Source: Prillingera fragicola
Taxonomy: Eukaryota; Basidiomycota; Tremellomycetes; Trichosporonales; Trichosporonaceae
Assembly (NCBI GenBank): GCA_002335605.1
Contig: BEDY01000014.1
Coordinates: 124,001-188,000, forward strand
Length of the DNA: 64,000 nt
Direction of reading: 5' to 3'
Below the pieces are notes generated by a model. That model did no database searches and had not been told where the DNA came from. It saw nothing but the letters and a program-made list of their open reading frames with translations. Position 1 is the stretch's first letter, and each line of letters opens with the position of its first letter. Positions 1 through 10,276 of the stretch are shown one piece after another. The translations under genes were made by a program, and so were the position numbers.

Positions 1-1
1 G

Positions 2-3000
2 ACGCCGAGCACGCGGGGTTCGATGTCGGCAGATCGCCGCAAGACAGCACGGAACCAACGGCTTATGGAAAAAGCTGGGTTCGGTGATATGAGCACAATC
101 ATGGAAGGGCCATTTGCCTTGTCGTCGCAAAGCGAGAACCCCTTCGCAGACCCCAAGACGCCAAGCAAGAGCAAGATTAAGAGCAGCGCGCCCACAACGC
201 CGGCGTCGCTCGTTCGTAGTATATTTGCTCGTTCACGTACGTCGTCGGTCACTACGCCAACCAGACGCTCCAACCCCACTACTCCAACACGTCGCACTCC
301 TCGAGCGAAGACGGTCGTGCTCCAGGAGCGAACGCGATCATTCAGCAAGTGGACGCCGTCGCCAGGTACACCGCCTCCTCCTGCAGCGCCTGCCGTCGAG
401 GTTGAAAGAGACCTGACACCGCAGCTCTTGGAGATTCGGGCCAAGGCCAGAGAGGAGGATAACGTGGTACCGTTTCCTAATGCGCAGCGCACACCCGTGC
501 CCAGGCCGAGCAACAATATTAAGCCTGGCAATACGCCCAAGCCTCGTAACGGAACGAAACGCCCTCACAGTCCGGCACCACCTGCTCTCAGTCCTACGCT
601 CGTCGTCGGCGAACCAACACTGATCAACCCCGAAGCGACGCTTCTCAACACCATGCCCGCGCCTACCGCACCACCAAAGAAACGAGTCCGCCTCTCCTCG
701 CCCACCCAGCCTCCCAAGCCCTCTTCAACTCCTATCCGCAGCGGCGACTCAAACATGTCACACCTGAGCGCCTCCCAACCGTCTGCCAATTCATCTGATA
801 TTAACTTTGACCCTTTCGCGTGGCAGTACCGCGACCCTCCGCCCTCGGCCCGCCAAGTCCTCGAAGATCTTCCTTCGGTCGAGTATCCAGAGCCGTTCTA
901 CTCCAACCCAGTTGACGTACCTCCCCGCACGAAAGCGTTTGCTGGGAGATTGTTCAATGTCAAGGGTAACGGGGCCCAGGATCTCGATCATTTTGAGACC
1001 GATCTGGAGCATTTTGGCAAGGGGGCATGGATTAAGAGTTCCCAGCTTCGGACGGCGTACTGCAAGAATGGGTGGGAGTACGGACCGCCTCCGCCCTCGC
1101 TGCGCGCAGTGACAGTGTTTTGCGCTGAGGAAGACGCCACCGCCGCAGCACCGTCCCAGCTGGCTGCTCCGACGCAACGGAACAAGTATGGCTTCAAGCT
1201 TTCGCAAAAGAACTCGAAGCGCGAATCACAGGGCATGTCCTTGATGTGTCTCGAGATCTTTGCGCCGTCGCGACATCAGCTCCTGCCCGACCCGGAGAAG
1301 GACGAGATGGTAGCCGTCTTTTACTGTTTTCAGAATGAGGACGAGAGCTTGCCTGATACCACGCTGCACGCGGGATATCACGCTGGGTACGTCGTGGTAG
1401 ACTCTGCTCCGACTGCGAACGGTCGCGCGAGGCTAGCCGGCATTCTGTGCTCATACGTCGACAGCGAGCTGGATCTCATCAACTGGGTCATTGACACTGT
1501 CAAAGACTGGGACCCCGACGTACTGGGGGGCTGGGAGCTGCACAACTCGTCCTGGGGCTACCTCGCTGCTCGTGCGCATGAAGGGTTTGGCATGGATCTC
1601 ATGGCTGAGATCTCGCGAGTGGTCTCTGACATGGGCCAGCGGCGCAAGGATGCTTACTCGGCACACCATACGTCAATCTTCAAGGTTAACGGGCGGCATG
1701 TGCTGAACATCTGGCGAATCCTGCGGTCTGAAGTCACCCTCAACATGTATACGTTTGAGAATGTTGTTTTCCACGTGTTGCATCAAAGGTGAGTCTACCG
1801 TGGAGGGCGTAGAGCTGACCGGCAGGGTTCCATTCTTTTCTGCGCCAAACTTGACAGCGTTGTGGAAGAGCAAGGCGCCGGGACACACTGCTCGTGTACT
1901 CAAGTACTTTTTCCAGCGGGTTGTCATCTACGCCGAGGTCGTGGCTTCTGCCGAGATTGTGTCCAAGAATGCGTAGGTGCGCGCTGCAAGAGCTGGCTGA
2001 CATATGTGTAGTGAGTTTGCACGCGTCTTTGGCGTCGACTTTGACGCTGTCATGTTTCGCGGCAGTCAGTTCAAGGTCGAGTCGTTTATCTTTCGCATCG
2101 CCAAGCCCGAGAATTTTGTCATGGTCTCGCCATCCAAGCAGCAGGTCGGACTGCAGAACGCGCCGTTTGCGGTGCCGCTCATTGCCGAGCCAGAGTCAAA
2201 GTACTACACCCACCCGATCGTCGTACTAGACTTTCAGTCGCTCTATCCAAGTGTCATGATTGCGTACAACATTTGCTTTTCTACCTGTCTCGGCAGGGTG
2301 GAGAAGTTCAAGGGGACGGACAAGTTTGGCTTCACAGAGCTCAAAGTCGCGGACGGTCTCCTCGAGCTTCTCAAGGACTACCTCACCGTAACTCCCAACG
2401 GGCTCATCTTTGTCAAGCCAGCTGTACGCAAGAGCCTGTTAGCCAAGATGCTGGGTGAGATTCTGGATACGCGCGTAATGGTGAAAAACGCGATGAAGTC
2501 TGCACGAGGCGATAAATCCCTCTCGCAACTCTTGGACGCGCGCCAGCTCGCGCTCAAACTCATGGCCAACGTCACGTACGGGTACACCTCAGCAACGTTC
2601 TCGGGTCGCATGCCCTGTATCGAAGTCGCCGACTCTATTGTGCAGACTGGCCGCGAGACGCTCGAAAAGGCTCAAGAGCTTATCCACTCGCGCGATGATT
2701 GGGGGGCGACAGTCGTGTATGGCGATACCGACTCATTGTTCATTGCTCTGCCTGGACGGTCAAAGGACGAGGCGTTCAAGATTGGCAACGACATTGCAGA
2801 CACGGTTACTGCAACGAACCCGAAACCTGTCAAGCTCAAGTTTGAGAAAGTGTACATGGGATCAGTGCTCATGGCAAAGAAACGTTACGTTGGGTTCAAG
2901 TATGAGCATCCCGACGACACGGAGCCGGTGTTTGACGCCAAGGGTATCGAGACGATTCGTCGCGACGGGTTTCCGGCTCAGGCAAAGATGGAGGAGGTGT

Positions 3001-3828
3001 GCCTCAAGATGTTGTTTCGCACCAACGATCTGTCGTTGGTCAAGGAGTTTTGCCGGCAAGAGTGGACCAAGATCCTGCAGGGCAAGGTGTCGCTGCAGGA
3101 CTTTATTATTGCCAAGGAGGTGCGGCTGGGGACGTACTCGTGAGTGGCACGGTGCTGGTCAGTGCTGACGACGCAGAGAGAAGGGCGTGCCACCACCTGG
3201 AGCCGCAGTGGCCTACAGGCGCATTCTCAAGGATCCCCGTGACGAACCGCAATACGCCGAACGCGTCCCGTACCTCGTCTCAAACGCTGAAGGCAGGCGC
3301 CTCATTGACCGCGCGCGCATGCCCGAGGAGATGCTAGCCAACCGCAACCTCGGCATTGACGCGGAATACTATATTCGCAACCTGCTCATCCCGCCCCTGG
3401 AACGAATCTTCAATCTCGTCGGCGGGGACGTCCAGGAGTGGTTTGACACCATGCCCCGCACCAAGCGTGCGAGAAAGTATGGCGTGCCAAAGGGCCAAAA
3501 GGGGACGCGGCTCGATGCGCATTTCCAGTCATCCCACTGCCTCGTGTGTGGTGGTGAGCGGGATTCCGCCGGAGATCTGTGTACAGACTGCCGCCTATCG
3601 GCGGACACGACGGCGTATGCGCTGCTCAGCCGCGAGCATGCGGCGCAGACGCGTTTGCTCGAGCTCCACCGGATCTGCAGCTCGTGCAGCGGCGTGCCTG
3701 TCGCCGAGCCTATCATGTGTCGCTCGACGGATTGTCCGGTCACGTATGCGCGGATTGGGGCTGAGCGTGACGCCGAGGACGTCAAGGATGCGAGACGCAT
3801 TGTGGACGAGATTAGTCTTGACTGGTGA
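2..3828 (+). CDS. REV3: DNA polymerase zeta catalytic subunit (REV3), 5' truncated
   Basis: Catalytic subunit of the nuclear translesion polymerase zeta, which extends mismatched or damaged primer ends. The left edge cuts the gene: the frame is open from base 2 and the N-terminal domain lies outside. Exons 2-1788, 1826-1972, 2012-3139 and 3177-3828 (introns 37-39 nt) give 1237 residues here. A disordered Ser/Pro/Thr linker precedes an exonuclease-like domain whose motif I reads MCLEIFA and whose motif II region reads DPDVLGGWE, so the acidic proofreading residues are missing, as known for Rev3. Family-B polymerase motifs are clear: A DFQSLYPSVM (about 2229), B KLMANVTYGY (about 2557) and C YGDTDSLF (about 2715). 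The C-terminus keeps CysA (CLVC..LCTDC) and CysB (CSSC..CRSTDC); the family's CysB binds an Fe-S cluster and recruits accessory subunits. Identity is secure; the start lies outside the window. Confidence 0.96.
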
Positions 3829-4942
3829 GGCGCTGACGGCTATTGGTGGAACTTACTGTAGGTCCATACCCTGCATTGTTTTGATACCTCGCCATTTGTA
3901 TTATTGCTGTAACTTGTACCGTTTGCTGTCATGCTCTATTCTTGCGCGCTTGTGTACACACAACGAGGGGTACTTAGCGCCAGGTGGTGTAACTGGTCCT
4001 GACAGACTCATCGGACAGCCCATGGCCGGTGTAGGGGGTTGCCACATTTGTCTCTGCGAGTTTCGTCTAGTGCCTCCTGTCCTGTGGCCTGTGGTCTGTT
4101 TGTTTGTTACATGCTGCAGTGCCTCATGCCGTCTTACCCGCGTATGCCTGCTTGATGCAGATGCATACTGCATGGGGCTATGATCGGCATGCAAACATGT
4201 GTGGTGAGCATCGACGCGTCTGTCACTCAGGGCGCTGGTTGATCTGCGTCAATTACCACCGAGACATGTCGATCCATTCATTCATCTTCATCGTTTTTGT
4301 AGTCTTATCTTGCAATCAACAATCCTGTCATCTAGACTGTCTCCCTGCAGAGCTCGCATGCCTCACACAACCCCAGCCCAATGTTGGCTAGCTGACATGC
4401 ATCAACCCACATCCGCCATCAACAATTAAGGGCCGTGAGCAGCCCAGAATACGTGACTCTTGGCCCGCTGCCGCCCAGCCAACGCGAACAAAACGGTCCA
4501 GGCCACCGACCCTGCTTCGCTCATGCCCGCCTGCAACTTCTCTCATCTCCCACCGACCCCAGTTGTGCGTATCCTGGCAACGGGTATCGACGCGCTCACT
4601 CGTACCTACGTAAGGCTGCAGGTCCTTGGGCGGGATGCGCAGCGTTTCACGTAGACGCATCGTCGGTCGACCCTGCCGAGCCCTTGACAGTTGCCGGAGC
4701 TCGTCGCGACTTTGGCGTCACTGCACGGCCCCACGGCATGCACGGGTAGCAAAAGGTCCTGGTCAGGCCTCGACTGGGCATGAGATGCTGGCAGGGTTCA
4801 GCAGCGCAAAGGGGGCAGACCTTTAAGTATGGCTGGGGACCAGTTGCTCGCCCAGTGCTTCATTCAACACCACCACACCCGGCCCACACTCTTTCAACAA
4901 CTTGCGACACGGTCTGCGACCGACACACACTCGTTAACCACT
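3829..4942. other. Intergenic, REV3 3' flank and calpain promoter
   Basis: No convincing gene. Short open frames here lack coding composition and spliceable partners. The stretch should hold the REV3 3' UTR and, near 4820-4942, the leader of the next gene, rich in CA and CT, just before its ATG. An intron-like sequence follows the REV3 stop at 3825-3861. Confidence 0.6.
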
Positions 4943-6813
4943 ATGGCTAGGTGGATCACTGTTATTGCTGCGCTTGGTGCGTTGTTTCGTGGCAAATGGG
5001 AGGCCAGTGGGACTGACAGTGGCACAGCAGCAGCAAACTCCGCGTACGGTGCGCTTGCGCCGCGCGAACTCATTGACAAGCGATGGGACAATGGCGGCGA
5101 TGCTGCACCTCTGTGGGGCGGCGGCGGTCCTGTGCTCGCCGACGTCAAGCAGACGAGTAAGTTCTGGGCATGGGCAAGAATAGCCCTTCGCTGCGGCAGG
5201 TGCACGAGTCCGAGCGCTGACCCTGGTTAGGCACTCCGGACTGCTGGCTTGTTGCGTCCATAGCTGCTGTGGTCCACTTTTCGCCTGAAGGCGCGTGGAT
5301 CAAGTCGCTGTTTGACGGCGTGGCAAACCCCACGTCTGATGTCGCTGTCGCTGCGACAACGATCTACAATGGTGGCATCAACGGCACGGCGTATGACATT
5401 GACTACTCTGCCGACATTAACGGCACTGTCACGGCGGACGCCACCTCGCACTGGTGGCCTGGAGCTATCCAGCGTGGTATTGAGAAGCAGGACAAGGACA
5501 TCAAGGCCAAGGGATGGGTTCCCGGCGGCAGCGCTGTTGGCTTTGGTCTTGGCTACATTTCTGGCTACCCTGCCAAGTTTAGCTGGTCCAACAACAACGC
5601 CACGTTCATCTGGTCTGTCATCAAGCGCGCCAAGGATGAGCGCACTCCTGTTGTTCTTGCTACTCCCACTGGCGAGCTCAAGAAGCTTGTCTCCAACCAC
5701 GCCTACGCCGTCTTTGACGCTGCCGAGGACGCCAACGGCAACCCCGACTGGGTCGAGATGCACAACCCTTGGGGCCTGACTTCGCGCTACAACTTTTCCG
5801 ACATTGTCGATGACATTGGCAGCATGGCCCACCTCAAGTACTTTAACTCGTGGAACGGCGGTGCTGGCCAGAACGAGGGTGACGCCGCTGCGGCGGCCCA
5901 GAAGCTGTCGACGACCAACAGCTTTGACTGGGAGCTCCCCACCTACCGCCTCGTCAAGCCCTACGTCCCCGTGCACCTGCGCACGACCGCTATCCCCTCG
6001 CCCACGGCCTCGCAGAACGTTACCGTCCCCACCGCGTCCATCACCCCGGCCGTGAACGCGAGCTCGTCGTCGGCGGTCCTGGCCCCCGTCTCCCCCACAG
6101 CCAACAGCACTGTCAATGACCTGCAGGCCAACGCCACCATTTCCAACGTCCCTGCCCCGTCCAACACTTCAGCCCCCATCGTCACGCCCGTGTCCAACGA
6201 CACTGACACGGTCATCGAGGTCCCCACGACCAACGACACCACCGTCGAGGTCCCTCCGGCGACGAACGAGACCGCCACCGAGGTTCCCGTGACCAACGGC
6301 ACTGCCGTCGACCCCTCAGCCCCTGCCACCAACGGCACGGCCGTCGACCCCTCAGCCCCTGCCACCAACGGCACGGCCCTCCCCTCCCCCTCGACCAACG
6401 GCACGACCACTGACGCCTCAAACCTCCCCTCCACCACGACGGCACCCAGCACGACCCCGGCCGCGCCCACCGCCACCGGCCCGACAGTAGACGGCATCAT
6501 CCTGACGATCTGGGACTGGCGCCCGACGCCCACAGCCGGCACGGGAGGCCACAAACAGTGCAAGCGGAGCAACACCGGCCGCCGCAGCGCGCTCACGCGG
6601 CACCGCCGCCGCGTCGCCGCTGCGGCCCGTAAAGCGAAAAAGGCCCACATGGTCGCCCAGGCCAAGGTCATCAAGCGCGCCGACGCAAAGTACAACGCAC
6701 CCGGGAGCAAGCTTGTCGGCCTTCCGGACTGGATCCAGCAGCTCGCGCCCCCCGGGACCGTCGTGGGCAAGATTCCCAACGACGAGACTGTCGCTGCCGT
6801 CGGGCAGCTCTAG
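4943..6813 (+). CDS. Secreted calpain-like cysteine protease with sequon-rich tail
   Basis: Calpain-family (peptidase C2) catalytic domain. Exons 4943-4976, 5028-5156 and 5231-6813 give 581 residues. The triad is visible: Cys59 in TPDCWLVASIAA, His211 in NHAYAVF and Asn233 in HNPWG, with calpain-like spacing. The spliced N-terminus MARWITVIAALAAANSAYG looks like a cleavable signal peptide, followed by RELIDKR, a possible Kex2 site. After the catalytic core comes a Thr/Ser/Pro/Ala tail (about residues 310-470) full of NGT and NDT N-glycosylation sequons, then a basic Arg/Lys stretch and a hydrophobic end. No C2-like, PEF or other calpain regulatory domain is visible. The first intron (4977-5027) is 51 nt and in frame, so retention leaves an open frame with a different N-terminus. 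An extracellular or cell-wall role is inferred from the signal and sequons; the substrate is unknown. Confidence 0.83.
6304..6375 (+). repeat. 36-bp tandem duplication in calpain tail
   Basis: Two perfect 36-bp copies (6304-6339 and 6340-6375), each encoding AVDPSAPATNGT with one NGT sequon. The unit keeps frame, so gain or loss of copies would change only the number of glycosylation sites. Confidence 0.95.
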
Positions 6814-7289
6814 GCTTGTTCTGGCTCGGCTTCTGGTTCAATATCATACAAATGGGATCTTGGCGGCTCGGCCGCGCACACCTCGTCGCGGCTTGGAGCT
6901 GCTTTACAGTATACATGACCTCGACGACCTGCGCAGCTGGTCTGTACGGGTCTGGACATTCTTTACCTCTTCTTCATGTGTACTATAACCCACCCTCATG
7001 TCATTACATTATCTACCTTCTGCGCTGCATCCACCGTGTGCTTGCAACTCATTTAGCGGCGAGCTCTAGTAGACAACTTGCATGCAGTGACAACGACAAA
7101 TGATGATTGGGGTTTCAGTCTCTCTTTCGTTTCCCGGCCTACTATATTTGTTCTTCTTCTGATTACTTTGAGTTCGTTTCGTTCTTGATGCCAGTCTTGA
7201 TGAGCCCGTAGGGGCGGGGATTACAACTGTCGTCTACACCGTCCGTCCATGACACGTCTCGTCCGTCGCAGCTAACGACCGCTCGCCTC
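6814..7289. other. Convergent 3' flanks
   Basis: Region between two convergent stop codons. It is more AT-rich than the genes, with T-rich runs around 7120-7160, as expected of two 3' UTRs. No gene seen. Confidence 0.6.
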
Positions 7290-9702
7290 CTACGCCATGG
7301 ACCAAGCACCGCCCTCTCCACCGCCACACCGCCTCAAATCCCACTCTACCAGCGTCCTCTCCGTGCCGGCATACAGATACTCGCCGGCGGGATCGAACGC
7401 GACGCCGCTAATGCCCCACTGGCCGTTCTCGACGCCGACGCGGGGGGCGCGCCGCGGCGCGGGCGTGGCCGGCGCAGGCGGATCGTACGGCACGGGCACG
7501 ACGACGTGGGTGTCAAACGTCCTCGCGTCAATGATGTGAATATTGGAGTGTTCCTCGCTAAACACTAGCAGGTCGCGGTCCGACCCCTCGGGGGAGAATT
7601 TGACCACCCGCGCGGCCTCGCGGCCACTGCTCGAGCTCACAGGGTCGAGAATGTGCGGGCGCTGGTCGTACTCATCCCACGACACGCGGGGCGAGTCGCT
7701 GGGGCTGCTGTAGAACAGCGCGAGCGGGCGTGACGACCGGTGGTCCCAGACTGTCACCTGACCGTCCTGCGACGCGACGGCAAACTTGCGCCCGTCCTTT
7801 GACCACGCCGTGCTGAACCCCGAGTCGGTCGCGGCATTGTACACGCCAATTTTGCGGAACTCGCGGCCGCCGTCGATTACCTCGTACAGAAAGACGTCGG
7901 TCGAGTCGCCGACGGTCACCATGGTCTGGAGATCAGGCGAGAGCGATGCTGCGGTGGTAAGCCCTGGATTAGTACAGTGCGACACTTACAATGATTAACA
8001 GCGAGCTTGAACTTTGTCCGCCCAATCCGGCCCAACCTCCGCAACTCCTCGCCCTCCCTCTCCCTCTCCCTCCCCTCGCGCATCTCCCTCAACCCGCGCG
8101 GCGCACTACTCTCCCCGAAAGACCCTTCGTGCCGCCGCCCGCTCGGCATATCCACAGTTGGGTTGCGCGACCGGTACGCACTGAGCGATTCACCAGGATA
8201 TCTAGTCTCGTCGAGGGATACCTCCTCGTGTGTCGTGGGGTCCCCGGAACCGGCACCACGGTGTGCACGGCCGTGACCGTGGACGTGCGCCAGGTGGCCG
8301 CTGCCCGGGGTACTGCGCCGCCCGAGGTCCTGCGTGAGGATGCCCTCGTTGAGCGCGATCGCGTCGTAGCCCAGCGTCGAAGAGCCAAACAGCGTGCGCG
8401 GCGGGGGCAGTGAGGAGCCAATGCTCCGACTCGTGGAGGCGCTTGCGGCGCCGCCGGCGAGAACCTCGTAGGCGCGCTGATACCGCGCCATGGCGTCGGA
8501 GCGGTCTACTGTCCTGCGGAGGGCCGAGATGGCCGGCGTGTCGTACGGCTGCGGCTCGGCCCTTGCCTTGCCCGTGTTGTACTTTAGTGCAAACATTTTG
8601 ACCGTCTGGTCATTGTTTGACACGAGGATGCGCGGCTCGTCGGGACGAGCAGGGGCGCGGCGCAGCGACGCCGAGGACAGAGACGAGGGGGAGCGCACAT
8701 CGCCAGCGGTGCCAGAGCGCGAGGTGACGTACTGCGGGCCCTGGGAGCGCGGCGAGCTCCAACGCCTGTCCCCGCGCCCCGGAATCCTGGGTGCGTGGCC
8801 AAACGGCAGAGTGTTGGGATAAGTAGCCACGGCAGGATATGCCGCGTCGTCGTCCTCGATCCAGACGTCTCCGTCTTCGGGTTCCGCAGCGTCCTCTGCC
8901 TCTTCAGAGCTGAGCATGGCGTCGTCGTCGCCGTCCTCGTCCTCGTCCTCGGACTCGTCGCGGCCCCGTCGCCCATACCCGATATAGGTACGTTTAAACT
9001 CTGCCTGGCGCTGAAGCCATCCCGTCGGCCACGCGGGCAAGATTGTAATGGCGTTGTTAATGCTGTGGCTCGGGAGCGTCAAGCTGAGTGAAAACGGCTT
9101 AACCGGCACAGCCCGCGAGAGCGCACCCCTGCCCCCGCCGTAGCCTTGCGGCAAGTCGGTAAGATACAACTCGCCCTTTGACCCGCCGCACGCGAGCACT
9201 GCCCCACTGACAGTCAGCAGGTGACTCCACCAAAGAGCGCGGAAACTCACCTAGTCGTGAGGCAAGTCGGCGTAAAGCTGAGCTTGAACAGTGTCCTCGC
9301 CTCCGTGTTCCTACTCGCAGCAGGCGGGGCAGGCAGCGTCGTCCCGGCCCCCGTCGCCCAAGGCTGGGCATGCTCGCCTCCCTCGTCGTCATTTTCTCTC
9401 ATATCAAAGTCCCCATCGCCCCCCTCGGCGGCGGCAGAGTGGCCGTCCTCACTCCACCGCTGCTCCGCCACGGCCGCGCCGTGCGGGTACAGCACATGGC
9501 CGCGGGCGAGGGGGAGGATGAGATCCCGCAGCTGCGGGTGGATGACCGTGATGCCTGCTGCACGCACGGCTGTCGGGCGGAGGGACATGTCGCGCAGCTC
9601 GGACGCGGCTAGGAGGGTCGGTGTGTCGCTGCTTGTCAGTAAAGAAAGGGGTGGGAGTGGTGCCTGTATGTTTTTTCGGCAGGGGACGACGTACCGAGTC
9701 AT
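7290..9702 (-). CDS. WD40-repeat protein with DUF2415-like segment
   Basis: Exons (5' to 3') 9702-9695, 9628-9251, 9206-7990 and 7963-7290 give 758 residues. The first exon is only 8 nt; the proposed start is M-T-R-D-T-P. WD-like strands include VLACGGSKGELYLTDLP, RILVSNNDQTVKMFAL, KFAVASQDGQVTVWDHR and YLYAGTERTLVEWDLRR. Near the C-terminus DLLVFSEEHSNIHIIDARTF resembles the short DUF2415 segment found in a fungal WD40 family of unknown function; that match is from memory. An acidic stretch (ESEDEDEDGDDD) and an Arg/Glu-rich stretch interrupt the propeller. A scaffold role is an inference from the fold; the pathway is unknown. Transcribed away from ERT1's 3' end and convergent with the calpain gene. 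Confidence 0.8.
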
Positions 9703-10276
9703 GGTAGCCAGCCGCCGCTATCGCGAAGAGTCTGCAGTGGCGACTGTTGTGAAATGGTGGCGAATGGGGGCTTGTCGAAGAGGGTTTAAATAAGTGGGAT
9801 GAAAGCAAGCAGCTGCAATGATGTGTTATAACGCGACGTGGCTGCAGTGGAGTCGGGTCGGGGTGGCTGGAGGAGGAGGAGAACGAGGAATGGAGCAAGA
9901 CGAGCAAGCGAGATTGAACAACATCACATGCATGCAGCAGCAGCAGCAACATGGGTCAGGGGGCGCAGGCCATGCGGGGCCAGATCGCCTGGTCGACGGA
10001 AGCAATTGACGTCACTGCCGCGTGGTGCCACAGTGGAGCACCACAACCACAGAACAGTCGGGTCCTCCTCGGAACATGCCTCGGAACAGCTGCGTGTTGA
10101 CATGGCAAAGGCTGCACACGACCACTAGCTACAGAGATCAAAGTTCTGCAACTGAAATGTCTGCACAGCTCGTGCATTGTCGACACTCTTCTGTACAGTA
10201 AATTAGTATCATAGTCACATGATCATCCCTCCCATTCCCTTCGCATCTTCTGCTGTTCCTGGTGAATCGAGTGGAT
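9703..10276. other. Intergenic, WD40 gene promoter and ERT1 3' flank
   Basis: No gene supported. A CAG triplet run (about 9938-9949) lies in the upstream region of the WD40 gene. The remainder is the ERT1 3' flank. Confidence 0.55.

Noticed and set aside
3863..4183. C-terminal extension of REV3 after a putative intron at the stop
   Set aside because: The added residues look random and known Rev3 proteins end shortly after CysB.
5227..5976. 249-codon frame antisense to the calpain-like gene
   Set aside because: Shadow frame; the sense strand carries the catalytic triad.
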